Below, piece after piece: positions 35,837 through 45,572 of a DNA stretch of 64,000 nucleotides (position 1 is its first letter; each line of letters begins with the position of its first letter). Made by a program: the position numbers and the translations under genes. The notes beneath the pieces were generated by a model. That model worked only from the letters and a program-made list of their open reading frames with translations. It did not search any database and was not told the DNA's origin. Where the stretch lies: the NCBI RefSeq assembly GCF_003286415.2, contig NZ_CP043450.1:2418001-2482000 (forward strand). Direction: 5' to 3'. The stretch comes from Mucilaginibacter rubeus. GTDB taxonomy: Bacteria > Bacteroidota > Bacteroidia > Sphingobacteriales > Sphingobacteriaceae.

Positions 35837-35947
35837 ATGAAAAGTTTAATTAAATTTACGCAACACAACACTTTTTACGCCTTAAACGGTGACATACAAC
35901 ATATTGGCTCCTCTATTGGCTGTATTTGTATGTGTTGCTGCTGTTGA
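35837..35947 (+). CDS. 36-residue leader ORF ending in poly-cysteine
   Basis: ATG at 35837, TGA at 35945-35947. The peptide begins MKSLIKFTQHNTFYALNGD and ends IGSSIGCICMCCCC: six cysteines in the last eight residues. It starts 8 bases after the riboswitch P1 and ends 130 bases before metY. The Cys codons (35921-35944) include TGTGTTGC (35931-35938), which can pair with GCAACACA (35860-35867) at the start of the same ORF. By analogy with amino-acid leader peptides and with the poly-Cys attenuator ORFs known in mycobacteria, it may sense Cys-tRNA supply. This is inference; no ribosome-binding site of the AGGAGG type is visible, as usual in Bacteroidota. Confidence 0.6.
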   Translation: MKSLIKFTQHNTFYALNGDIQHIGSSIGCICMCCCC

Positions 35948-35954
35948 TGCTTAG

Positions 35955-37397
<1,443 letters not shown>

Positions 37398-37430
37398 AAA
37401 TGTATAGTTTTTTTAAGTGATATAGTAAAC

Positions 37431-37478
37431 GTTATTACGGGCAGCGGCCAGAAAAAATCTGGTTGCGCCCGGAATAAC
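37431..37478 (+). other. Large hairpin between metY and metX
   Basis: GTTATT (37431-37436)/AATAAC (37473-37478), CGGGC (37438-37442)/GCCCG (37467-37471) and GCGGCCAGA (37444-37452)/TCTGGTTGC (37458-37466) form a nearly continuous stem with a 5-A loop. No T tract follows. It may be an mRNA processing or stability site between the cistrons. Confidence 0.65.
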
Positions 37479-37488
37479 AAATAGAAGA

Positions 37489-38544
37489 ATGAACGCAGAG
37501 ATATTTAAATACACTGATACTTTTGAATTTGAATCCGGCCGCGCGATTGAAGGTTTAGAGATAGGCTTTCATACCTATGGAAGGTTAAATAAAGAAAAAA
37601 ATAACGTTGTTTGGGTATGCCACGCGCTTACTGCCAACAGCGACGTATTTGACTGGTGGAAAGGGCTTATTGGCGAGGGTTATTTTTTTAACCCTGAAGA
37701 GCATTTTATAGTTTGCGCCAATATTTTGGGTTCGCCTTATGGTACCACAAGTCCGCTAAGTGTTAACCCGGTTACGGGGCAGCCGTATTACCTATCCTAT
37801 CCGCAGTTTACTACAAGGGATATGATAAAGGCACACCAACTGCTTGCCGATCATTTGCAGATCAATAATATCAGTGTATTGATAGGCGGTTCATTAGGTG
37901 GCCAGCAGGCTATGGAATGGGCAATCATCGAGCCGGAACGCATCAAAAATCTTATTCTGATTGCTACCAATGCCAAGCACTCACCATGGGGCATTGCCTT
38001 TAATGAATCGCAGCGCTTAGCCATCACTGCCGACCGTACTTTCTATAGTAACACGCCGGAAGGTGGTCAAAAAGGCTTAAAAGCAGCCCGGAGCATCGCG
38101 CTTTTAAGCTATCGTACTTATAAAACCTATGGTATCACCCAGCAGGAAGAAAGCGACGATGTGAAAGATGGCTTTCGCTCATCGTCATACCAAAACTACC
38201 AGGGCGAGAAACTGGTGAACCGCTATAATGCCTATAGTTATTGGTACCTGACAAAAGTGATGGATTCGCACAACGTGGGCCGTGGCCGTAACGGGGTTGA
38301 CAAGGCGTTGAGCCTGATCAAAGCTAAAACATTGGTTATTGGTATTTCATCGGATGTGTTATTCCCTATTGAGGAGCAACAATACCTTTTCAGGCATATC
38401 CCGAAAGCTGCCTTTGCCGAACTGGATTCGTTTTATGGGCACGACGGATTTTTAATTGAAACAGAAGCATTAACAAACATATTTACATCGTTTTTTAAAA
38501 CCGATGTGAAAGGAAAAATTATAGAACTGCAACGTACAGCGTAA
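37489..38544 (+). CDS. metX: Homoserine O-acetyltransferase
   Basis: 351 residues of the alpha/beta-hydrolase acyltransferase family. Nucleophile Ser in LIGGSLGGQQAMEWA, catalytic His in YGHDGFLIE, and WVCHALTANSDVFDWW near the N-terminus. Activates homoserine to O-acetylhomoserine, the substrate of MetY. Specificity for acetyl over succinyl is inferred from the family and neighbour. Stop overlaps the hom start by one base (TAATG). Confidence 0.95.
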   Translation: MNAEIFKYTDTFEFESGRAIEGLEIGFHTYGRLNKEKNNVVWVCHALTANSDVFDWWKGLIGEGYFFNPEEHFIVCANILGSPYGTTSPLSVNPVTGQPYYLSYPQFTTRDMIKAHQLLADHLQINNISVLIGGSLGGQQAMEWAIIEPERIKNLILIATNAKHSPWGIAFNESQRLAITADRTFYSNTPEGGQKGLKAARSIALLSYRTYKTYGITQQEESDDVKDGFRSSSYQNYQGEKLVNRYNAYSYWYLTKVMDSHNVGRGRNGVDKALSLIKAKTLVIGISSDVLFPIEEQQYLFRHIPKAAFAELDSFYGHDGFLIETEALTNIFTSFFKTDVKGKIIELQRTA

Positions 38545-39779
38545 TGAGTAAAAAGTTAAATATCGGCCTCTTCGGATTTGGAGTTGTGGGCCAGGGTTTA
38601 TATGATATCGTAAAAACAAAAAAGCTAAACATTGAGATAGTAAAATTTGCTATTAAAGATCCAACCAAAAAACGTTCTTTACCGGCTCATTTATTTACTA
38701 CCGATAAAGAAGAACTGCTTAATAACCCGGAGATCAACACGATAGTTGAGTTGATCAATGATACCGAAGCCGCTTTTGAAATTGTTTCAAGGGCCTTAAA
38801 ATCTGGTAAGAACGTAGTATCGGCCAGTAAAAAAATGATTGCCCTGCATTTGGATGAACTGATCGAGATCCAGCATCAATATGGAACATCGTTGTTATAC
38901 GAGGGTGCAGTTTGCGGCAGTATCCCTATCATCCGTAACCTTGAGGAATATTATGACAACGAATTATTACACTCGATAAGCGGTATTTTCAACGGTTCAT
39001 CAAATTACATCCTTTCAAAAGGCTTTATTGAAGGTTTAGATTATGACAGTGCCTTAAAACAAGCACAAGACCTTGGTTTTGCCGAAACTGATCCAACCAG
39101 TGATGTTGGCGGGTTTGATGCTAAATATAAACTGGTTATCGCGGCTGCCCATGCTTACGGTGTAGTGGTACAGCCAGATGAGGTATTTAACCTTGGCATC
39201 CAGAATCTTGCCGCTGCAGATCTGCAATATGCCCGCGAAAAGAACCTGAAAATTAAACTGGTGCCTGTAGCTAAAGAACTTGACGACCGCAACGTTGCCC
39301 TGTTCGTGTTGCCAAAATTTGTAAACGATAAAGAGTTTTTATACAACGTTGAGTACGAATACAACGGCGTAACGGTACAGGCAGCTTTTGCCGATCAGCA
39401 ATTCTTTTTCGGAAAAGGCGCTGGTGGCCACCCTACCGGCTCTGCTGTACTGTCGGATATAGCGGCTTTACGCTATAATTACCAGTACGAGTACAAAAAG
39501 GCAAAAGAAAAAACAGATCTTAATTTTACCAATAACATTGAATTAACGGTTTATCTGCGTTATGATGATGAAGAACTGGTTGAAGCGCTGAACTTCGAAC
39601 ACATTAATGAGCGCTACTATTCAGGTAATTACAAATTTGTTATAGGAAAAATCAATTTACAAAATCTGATCGCCAACCAACAACGTATATCTGACAGCAA
39701 GGCTTTCGTAGCCTTTGCCGATCAGCTTACGGGGGTCAGCTTAGCATCGGCAGCTAAACAGACAGCTGAAGTTTTTTAG
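38544..39779 (+). CDS. hom: Homoserine dehydrogenase
   Basis: 411 residues. NAD(P) site GLFGFGVVGQGLYDIV; catalytic region EGAVCGSIPIIRNLEEYY, IFNGSSNYILSKG and ETDPTSDVGGFDAKYKLVI. The C-terminal 80 residues are shorter than a standard ACT regulatory domain. Makes homoserine from aspartate semialdehyde and feeds MetX. Last gene of the metY-metX-hom operon, followed by a terminator. Confidence 0.95.
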   Translation: MSKKLNIGLFGFGVVGQGLYDIVKTKKLNIEIVKFAIKDPTKKRSLPAHLFTTDKEELLNNPEINTIVELINDTEAAFEIVSRALKSGKNVVSASKKMIALHLDELIEIQHQYGTSLLYEGAVCGSIPIIRNLEEYYDNELLHSISGIFNGSSNYILSKGFIEGLDYDSALKQAQDLGFAETDPTSDVGGFDAKYKLVIAAAHAYGVVVQPDEVFNLGIQNLAAADLQYAREKNLKIKLVPVAKELDDRNVALFVLPKFVNDKEFLYNVEYEYNGVTVQAAFADQQFFFGKGAGGHPTGSAVLSDIAALRYNYQYEYKKAKEKTDLNFTNNIELTVYLRYDDEELVEALNFEHINERYYSGNYKFVIGKINLQNLIANQQRISDSKAFVAFADQLTGVSLASAAKQTAEVF

Positions 39780-39804
39780 TAGATTCCTTCGGTTGTTTTA
39801 ATAT

Positions 39805-39835
39805 AAAAAGGCTTCTCTAAACGGGAAGCCTTTTT
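39805..39835 (+). terminator. Terminator of the metY-metX-hom operon
   Basis: AAAAAGGCTTC and GAAGCCTTTTT around a 9-base loop, 26 bases after the hom stop; also usable for the convergent minus-strand gene. Confidence 0.88.
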
Positions 39836-39854
39836 AGTTACATGCCGGTTAATT

Positions 39855-40337
39855 TCATTTGGCAAAATACGCTCCTATTCTTTTGGCAAAAGCTACTGTA
39901 ATTATGCCGATGAATATTTTTGAGCCCTCAGCTATAATGTTGCTTTGTTCGTTACCATTAATAAGCGTATACATATGATATAAGAAATCAGGCGCGGTGC
40001 TAACTAACAGAAGTCCGCCAATTATCACCAGGGATATTTCGTAAATAATATTTCGCTCTGCAAAAAGCTTAGCATTTTCTTTATAATCACTTTCCCGGGT
40101 GATCCAGCGGGTAATTCTTTTTGTGCCGGCAATCAGCAGTATAGCCAATACCATCAGGAAAATAAAGTTTAAAGAATTTACAAGTACTAAATTTTCATGG
40201 TCGGTAGGCTGTTCACCAGGCGAACCCGTATGATTGCCTATAAAAGTGATTAGGTTCGGAAGTTTAGAGATATCGGCTACCAGCAGGTAGATGCCCAATA
40301 CTTTAATGGCGACCTCATAGATGTCGGATTTTTTCAT
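39855..40337 (-). CDS. Membrane protein of unknown function
   Basis: 160 residues with four hydrophobic stretches: residues 10-35 (IKVLGIYLLVADISKL), 50-70 (LNFIFLMVLAILLIAG), 98-115 (EISLVIIGGLLLVSTAP) and 135-155 (GSKIFIGIITVAFA). A charged loop ITRWITRESDYKENAKLF lies between the second and third. The layout suggests two similar halves. I recognise no family. Likely inner membrane. Confidence 0.7.
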   Translation of the reverse strand: MKKSDIYEVAIKVLGIYLLVADISKLPNLITFIGNHTGSPGEQPTDHENLVLVNSLNFIFLMVLAILLIAGTKRITRWITRESDYKENAKLFAERNIIYEISLVIIGGLLLVSTAPDFLYHMYTLINGNEQSNIIAEGSKIFIGIITVAFAKRIGAYFAK

Positions 40338-40425
40338 TCGCTTTAATTAGGGATTAATTGGTTTATGGCTTACAAGGTAAACAATTGTACCACAAGTAAA
40401 AGAGAAATGAAGGTCCGGGGGGTAA

Positions 40426-41115
40426 TTATTCCAGGTAATAATGCCTGATCCTGTTCAAACCCTCATCAAGTTCATAAACCAGGGGTACGGCGGTAGGGAT
40501 TTCCAGGGAAGTTACTTCTTCGTCGTTTAAATTATCAATATATTTTATCAGCGACCGTAGGCTGTTGCCATGCGCCACTATAATAACCTTTTGATTGCGC
40601 CGCATAGCCCTCACAATTCTTTCATTCCAAAACGGCAGCACCCTATCCATCGTTTCACTAAGGTTTTCAGTTAAGGGCAATTCACGCTCGGTTAAATCTT
40701 TATATCTAAGATCATGGCCCGGGTACCGGGGATCTTCTTTAGTTATAGCCGGCGGATGTTCATTAGGGTCGCGGCGCCATTTTAGTACCTGCTCTTCCCC
40801 GTATTGGGCAATAGTTTCATCTTTATTTAACCCCTGTAAGGCTCCATAAAAGCGTTCGTTCAAACGCCATGATTTTTCAACCGGGATCCAAAGATGATCC
40901 AGCTCCTCAAGCATGTAATGCAATGTCTTGATCGACCGTTTCAGGTACGATGTAAAGCCGATATCAAAGTTATAGCCATTTTTATTCAGGATTTTTCCGG
41001 CGTTGTGGGCTTGCTCATACCCTTTGTCTGATAGGTCGACATCTTCCCAGCCTGTAAAACGGTTTTGCTGATTGAAAACACTTTCGCCGTGGCGGATTAA
41101 TACTAATTTTTGCAT
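40426..41115 (-). CDS. gpmA: 2,3-bisphosphoglycerate-dependent phosphoglycerate mutase
   Basis: 229 residues. [20 protein letters not shown] gives the catalytic RHG and the FTGW motif of d[25 protein letters not shown]-like [13 protein letters not shown] and [14 protein letters not shown] complete the site. Interconverts 3- and 2-phosphoglycerate in glycolysis. Box TACTTTTG lies about 17 bases upstream (41132-41139), a possible -7 element. Confidence 0.96.
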   Translation of the reverse strand: MQKLVLIRHGESVFNQQNRFTGWEDVDLSDKGYEQAHNAGKILNKNGYNFDIGFTSYLKRSIKTLHYMLEELDHLWIPVEKSWRLNERFYGALQGLNKDETIAQYGEEQVLKWRRDPNEHPPAITKEDPRYPGHDLRYKDLTERELPLTENLSETMDRVLPFWNERIVRAMRRNQKVIIVAHGNSLRSLIKYIDNLNDEEVTSLEIPTAVPLVYELDEGLNRIRHYYLE

Positions 41116-41219
41116 AGGTATTTAGTTAACGCAAAAGTAAGTTAAGGGTTGTGAAAAACTTGCTTAATATTTATAAATCAGTTAGCTTGCGGTACAAACC
41201 AAATAAACTAAAACCTATT

Positions 41220-41810
41220 ATGATCCCTACTACACCAGTACCGGTGAAGGATGGCATTGCCAATCCGGCGCCGCTTGGCCTGTGCGCTTTCGGTATGACA
41301 ACCGTTTTATTAAACATTCACAATGCCGGCTTTTTTGAAATGAATACCATGATCCTGGCCATGGGTATATTTTATGGTGGATTGGCACAGGTAATTGCCG
41401 GTGTTATCGAAGCGAAAAAGAATAATACTTTCGGGCTTACAGCATTCACCTCGTATGGTTTTTTCTGGCTTTCATTAGTTGGCTTGCTGGTGATGCCTAA
41501 GCTTGGCTGGGGTACTGCTCCGTCTGAAGGAGCCATGATTGCTTACCTAAGCATCTGGGGTGTATTTACCTTCCTGTTGTTTTTTGGTACGCTAAAGCTC
41601 AACCGTGCATTACAGTTTGTTTTTGCTTCGTTAACTGTGTTGTTTTTCCTGCTGGTAGCAGGCGATGCTACCGGAAACGCAGGCATCAAGCACCTGGCTG
41701 GATATGAAGGTATCATTTGCGGTGCTTCGGCTATCTATACCGGTATTGCCAATGTGCTGAATGAAGTTTACGGAAAAACTGTTTTACCTATTGGCCCGGT
41801 GAAGGTTTAA
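41220..41810 (+). CDS. Acetate uptake transporter (SatP/YaaH/GPR1 family)
   Basis: 196 residues from [12 protein letters not shown]; the frame is open further upstream to 41151 but that part overlaps the divergent promoter region and is unlike the family. The signature [14 protein letters not shown] is present, followed by six hydrophobic segments. Such proteins carry acetate and succinate across the inner membrane with protons. Confidence 0.92.
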   Translation: MIPTTPVPVKDGIANPAPLGLCAFGMTTVLLNIHNAGFFEMNTMILAMGIFYGGLAQVIAGVIEAKKNNTFGLTAFTSYGFFWLSLVGLLVMPKLGWGTAPSEGAMIAYLSIWGVFTFLLFFGTLKLNRALQFVFASLTVLFFLLVAGDATGNAGIKHLAGYEGIICGASAIYTGIANVLNEVYGKTVLPIGPVKV

Positions 41811-41833
41811 TTTTTTTCAGCTAAATTGCGTGG

Positions 41834-42217
41834 GTGAAAGATTATAAAAAATATTACAGCATACCGGCCACTCCCGAAGAGATCTATATGGCCATCACTA
41901 ATCCCATTACCATCGAACTTTGGACTGGCGAAGTAGCGCAAATGTCTACCGAACCCGGCACCGAATTTTCTATGTGGGATGGCAGCATTGTAGGTAAAAA
42001 CCTCGAATTTGAACCTAATAAAAAGGTTGTTCAGCAATGGTATTTTGAGGGACAAAGCGATAACTCTATTGTGACCATCAAACTGCATGCTGATAAAAAT
42101 GGCACATCTGCAGAGCTAAGGCATACCAACATACCCGACGATGATTATAACGACATTGTTGAAGGCTGGAATGATAGTTACTTTGGTGGCCTGATAGACT
42201 TTTTTGAGGGCGCTTAA
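41834..42217 (+). CDS. SRPBCC (AHSA1-type) domain protein
   Basis: 127 residues with a GTG start (GTGAAAGATTAT). Aha1/START-like fold: YYSIPATPEEIYMAITNPIT, VGKNLEFEPNKKVVQQWYF, TIKLHADKNGTSAELRHTNI and the closing EGWNDSYFGGLIDFF. Small cytoplasmic ligand-binding or chaperone-related protein of unknown ligand. No ATG start is available near this position. Confidence 0.85.
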   Translation: MKDYKKYYSIPATPEEIYMAITNPITIELWTGEVAQMSTEPGTEFSMWDGSIVGKNLEFEPNKKVVQQWYFEGQSDNSIVTIKLHADKNGTSAELRHTNIPDDDYNDIVEGWNDSYFGGLIDFFEGA

Positions 42218-42246
42218 CACATCTAAAAACAAAATACTTTATACCC

Positions 42247-43023
42247 ATGAAACAAGGCCTTTTGATTGATATGGATGGGGTGATTTACAGCGGTGAAGAA
42301 TTGATATTCGGCGCTGATAAGTTCATCAAACATCTTATTGATAATGATATCCCGTTTACTTTTATGACCAATAATAGCCAGCGCACCAGCCTGGAGGTTG
42401 TACGCAAGCTTAAAAGATTGGGAATAACTGTTGAAACCAAGCATGTTTATACCAGCGCCATGGCTACCGGCAAATTCCTGGGCGATCAAAGCCCAAACGG
42501 TACCGCCTTTGTATTGGGCGAAGGTGGCTTGTTGACCAGTCTTCATGAAAATGGTATCACACTGGTTGACTCCGATCCGGAATTTGTTGTTTTAGGTGAA
42601 GGCAGAAACTTTACCCTGGAGATGGTACAGCGTGCGGTTGATATGATCCTGGCTGGTGCCAAATTTATAACAACCAACCGGGACCCTTCTCCTAAAAAAC
42701 CGGGATGGAATAACCTGGGTATTGCGGCAACAACCGCTATGATTGAGGAAGCAACCGGTCGTAAGGCATTTGTAACGGGTAAACCAAGCCCGGTGATGAT
42801 GCGTTCGGCGAGAAAATTCCTGGGCCTTGAAACAGCCGAAACAACCGTAATTGGCGATACCATGGAAACCGATATTCAGGGCGGCGTGCAAATGGGATAT
42901 AAAACTATCCTGGTTTTATCCGGCATTTCCAGCAAAGATCAGTTAAGCCATTACGCGTTTAAACCTGACATGGTAGCCAGCTCGGTTGACAAAATAGTTT
43001 TCCCGCTTAAGTGGTGGCAATAA
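42247..43023 (+). CDS. HAD-IIA sugar-phosphatase (NagD-like)
   Basis: 258 residues. HAD motif I LIDMDGVIYSG, motif II TNNSQRTS, motif III Lys in FVTGKPSP, motif IV GDTMETDIQGG. The C2 cap between marks the NagD/AraL type, acting on nucleotide or sugar phosphates. Starts 29 bases after the SRPBCC gene; followed by a terminator. Confidence 0.92.
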   Translation: MKQGLLIDMDGVIYSGEELIFGADKFIKHLIDNDIPFTFMTNNSQRTSLEVVRKLKRLGITVETKHVYTSAMATGKFLGDQSPNGTAFVLGEGGLLTSLHENGITLVDSDPEFVVLGEGRNFTLEMVQRAVDMILAGAKFITTNRDPSPKKPGWNNLGIAATTAMIEEATGRKAFVTGKPSPVMMRSARKFLGLETAETTVIGDTMETDIQGGVQMGYKTILVLSGISSKDQLSHYAFKPDMVASSVDKIVFPLKWWQ

Positions 43024-43044
43024 GATAATCTTCTTTTTTATGAT

Positions 43045-43078
43045 AAAGCGGACGGTCCAAAAAGATCGTCCGCTTTTT
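43045..43078 (+). terminator. Terminator after the HAD hydrolase gene
   Basis: AAAGCGGACG (43045-43054) pairs with CGTCCGCTTT (43067-43076), extended inward by GTC/GAT pairing, and Ts follow. Confidence 0.88.
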
Positions 43079-43349
43079 GTTTATAGCAATATCCTATGGT
43101 TAAAACCTGGAAGAATATTTAACTGAAACCTAATATCATTAAGCTTTTTTTAAGTATTTTTTAATAGTGTCAGGCTTTATTTGCTCCCAACCAATTAAAC
43201 CGATGCCTGCCCTATAAGGCTGCGGTTAACCATTAAACCAATATTGCTATTTATGCGTTCACTCGTTTTTAAGCCCCCTTAAGGCTTATGGCAGGTTATA
43301 CCTGTATTCTGTTAACAAACCAATCTATCAAACAATTACATCTGAATTT
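43079..43349. other. Noncoding leader of the GH99-like lipoprotein gene
   Basis: No gene seen. Two hairpins can be drawn: TTAAACCG (43195-43202)/CGGTTAA (43223-43229) and TAAGCC/GGCTTA near 43270-43290. No clear TAnnTTTG box was found. The function of the hairpins is unknown. Confidence 0.4.
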
Positions 43350-45026
43350 ATGAACTTAAAAAAACTTTATGTTTTAAGCTGTGCGCTTATTATCGGCCTT
43401 GTAAGTGCCTGCTCAAAAAAAGAACTGGCAGGAAATCCGGCTAACGCTAATAGCAATCAATCCAAAATAAAAACAGCCGCTTCACCTGCCGGTGATGTTG
43501 TGGGTAAAATCACCGTAGGCTACCAGGGCTGGTTTGCCGCTATTGGCGATGGTTCCCCCATTAATTTGTGGTGGCATTGGTCAAACCCCAATAACCAGGC
43601 CCCTAATGCCAATAATATCGGGGTAAAATCATGGCCCGATGTACGGGAGTATACCAGCACCTATCAAACCGGTTTTGCCAATTTGAATAACGGCAGTCCG
43701 GCAAAACTGTTTTCTTCCTTTAATGATCAAACCGTAAATGTGCAGTTTCAGTGGATGCAGCAAAATAATATCGACTGCGCCGCGCTGCAGCGTTTTAACC
43801 CAACCGGCGGTGAAGGTCCTGTACGCGATGCCATAACTGCCAAAGTAAAAACCGCAGCCGAGGCTACGGGCCGTAAATTTTATATCATGTACGATGTTGG
43901 CGGGTGGACAAACATGCAATCGGAAATAAAAACCGACTGGACTACCAAAATGTCCGCCTATACCTCGTCATCAGCTTATGCCAAACAGAATGGTAAACCG
44001 GTGGTTTGTATCTGGGGTTTTGGTTTTAATGATGATAATCACCCATTTTCGGCAGCGGTTTGTCTTGACGTGATCAATTGGTTTAAAAGCCAGGGGTGCT
44101 ACGTTATAGGTGGCGTACCCGCTTATTGGCGCGACCCTAATGCCAGTGAAGTACGGCCTAACTTTTTGCCAACCTTTAATGCATTAAATATGATTTCGCC
44201 ATGGATGATTGGTAAGATTGGTACCATAACTGAGGCTAACAACTTTTATAATAATACACAGGTTGGAGATCAGACGTATTGTAATGCCAATGGTATTGAT
44301 TACCAGCCTTGTGTTTTGCCCGGCGATCTGCAGTTACGGCAGCGCGTACACGGCGACCTGATGTGGACACAGTTTTATAACCTTATCCGTGGTGGGGCGC
44401 AGGGATTGTATATATCCATGTTTGATGAGTATAATGAAGGCAACCAGATTGCAAAAACTTCCGAAAACTCGTCATTTGTGCCTGCCGGATCAAACTTCTT
44501 ATCGCTGGATGAGGATGGTACCGTTTGTTCTGCCGATTATTACCTGCGGTTAACAGGCGATGGCGGCAGGATGTTAAAAGGACAAATAGGGCTTACTGCC
44601 GTGCGCCCGACAGCCCCGGTGGTGGGTGGCAGCAATCCAGGCACGCCTCCAATCGGGCAAACTATAACATTAAAAGGCTCAAATAACAATTATGTAAGCA
44701 GTGAAAATGGCACACAGCCCATGAACTGTAACCGGCCTACAGCCGGTGGTTGGGAACAATTTACCATTGTTAATGCAGGCAGCGGTAAAGTTGCCTTGTT
44801 AAATTCGGGTAAATATGTATCATCTGAAAATGGTACCCAGGCTATTAACTGTAACCGCACATCTGTAGGCCCGTGGGAACAGTTTGACTGGGTGGGCAAC
44901 GCCGATGGTACTGTTTCTTTCCGCGGAAGCAATGGCAAGTACATTTCAGGCGAGAATGGCACACAGGCCATGACCTGTAACCGTGCCACTATTGGCGGAT
45001 GGGAATCATTCCGGGTGAATCAATAG
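43350..45026 (+). CDS. GH71/99-like lipoprotein with C-terminal beta-trefoil
   Basis: 558 residues. Signal peptide with lipobox SAC (residue about 21) then SKKELAGN. Residues 50-400 are GH99-like: KITVGYQGWFAAIGDGSPIN, MYDVGGWTNM, VVCIWGFGFNDDNHPF and GLYISMFDEYNEGNQI match the xylosidase/arabinosidase-annotated group near GH71/GH99. Residues 435-558 hold three repeats of NGKYVSSENGTQ-x-x-x-CNR-x-x-x-GxWEQF, forming one fascin-like or lectin-like trefoil. Probably lipid-anchored and exposed, cutting a host or plant glycan. Not next to a SusCD pair. Confidence 0.8.
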   Translation: MNLKKLYVLSCALIIGLVSACSKKELAGNPANANSNQSKIKTAASPAGDVVGKITVGYQGWFAAIGDGSPINLWWHWSNPNNQAPNANNIGVKSWPDVREYTSTYQTGFANLNNGSPAKLFSSFNDQTVNVQFQWMQQNNIDCAALQRFNPTGGEGPVRDAITAKVKTAAEATGRKFYIMYDVGGWTNMQSEIKTDWTTKMSAYTSSSAYAKQNGKPVVCIWGFGFNDDNHPFSAAVCLDVINWFKSQGCYVIGGVPAYWRDPNASEVRPNFLPTFNALNMISPWMIGKIGTITEANNFYNNTQVGDQTYCNANGIDYQPCVLPGDLQLRQRVHGDLMWTQFYNLIRGGAQGLYISMFDEYNEGNQIAKTSENSSFVPAGSNFLSLDEDGTVCSADYYLRLTGDGGRMLKGQIGLTAVRPTAPVVGGSNPGTPPIGQTITLKGSNNNYVSSENGTQPMNCNRPTAGGWEQFTIVNAGSGKVALLNSGKYVSSENGTQAINCNRTSVGPWEQFDWVGNADGTVSFRGSNGKYISGENGTQAMTCNRATIGGWESFRVNQ

Positions 45027-45031
45027 ACTTA

Positions 45032-45078
45032 TTATAATAAAAAGAGGCTGTTGGAATGACAGCCTCTTTTTATTATAA
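45032..45078. terminator. Bidirectional terminator
   Basis: A perfect 20-bp stem (AAAAAGAGGCTGT core) with a 7-base loop and A/T runs at both ends, between the GH99-like and response-regulator genes. Confidence 0.92.
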
Positions 45079-45108
45079 CCGATAAAGGATTTGAAAGATC
45101 TCCCGGTT

Positions 45109-45465
45109 TTATACCATCACTCTCGTCAATACATCTATCAATTCTCTAATTTCAAAAGGTTTGCCTACATAGGCATCTGCTTCGCCAATGGCGGCCATTT
45201 GTTTGATTGCCGGGTTCGCTGAGATCAATACAACGGGTATATCCTTTGTTGGAGGCTTGGATTTAAACAGTATACACATGATATGCCCGCTTATGCCGGG
45301 CAGGTTTTCATCAAGCAAAAAGCAATCAGGCTGCAGGGCAACTATTTCTTCTAACGTGGTAAAAGCTTTAAATCCTGAAACCCGGAAACCCGCGTGCTCA
45401 AGCAATAAGGTTGTGGAGTCAAGGATATCTGCCTCATCTTCTATTAATACAATATGTTTACCCAT
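45109..45465 (-). CDS. Single-domain response regulator
   Basis: 118 residues, receiver domain only. Acidic pocket E9/D10/E11 (LIEDEAD), phospho-acceptor D52 in FLLDENLPG, Ser82 switch in VLISAN and K102 in GKPFE. No output domain, so it may act by protein contact like CheY. No histidine kinase nearby. Monocistronic. Confidence 0.92.
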   Translation of the reverse strand: MGKHIVLIEDEADILDSTTLLLEHAGFRVSGFKAFTTLEEIVALQPDCFLLDENLPGISGHIMCILFKSKPPTKDIPVVLISANPAIKQMAAIGEADAYVGKPFEIRELIDVLTRVMV

Positions 45466-45572
45466 AAATTACCCTGTTCTACGATATTATTGCTTTAGTA
45501 GTTGCACGGTCGCGAAAGTATGCTAAAATCTGTAACCAGATCTTTAATCTCTGCGTCTTAGTTGAAAAGCAT

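Noticed and set aside
37431..37478. The metY-metX hairpin as an intrinsic terminator
   Set aside because: No T tract follows and metX is in the same operon by context.
44680..45025. The near-identical repeats in the GH99-like gene as a CRISPR or DNA repeat array
   Set aside because: They are about 120-base protein-coding units of a beta-trefoil in one open frame.
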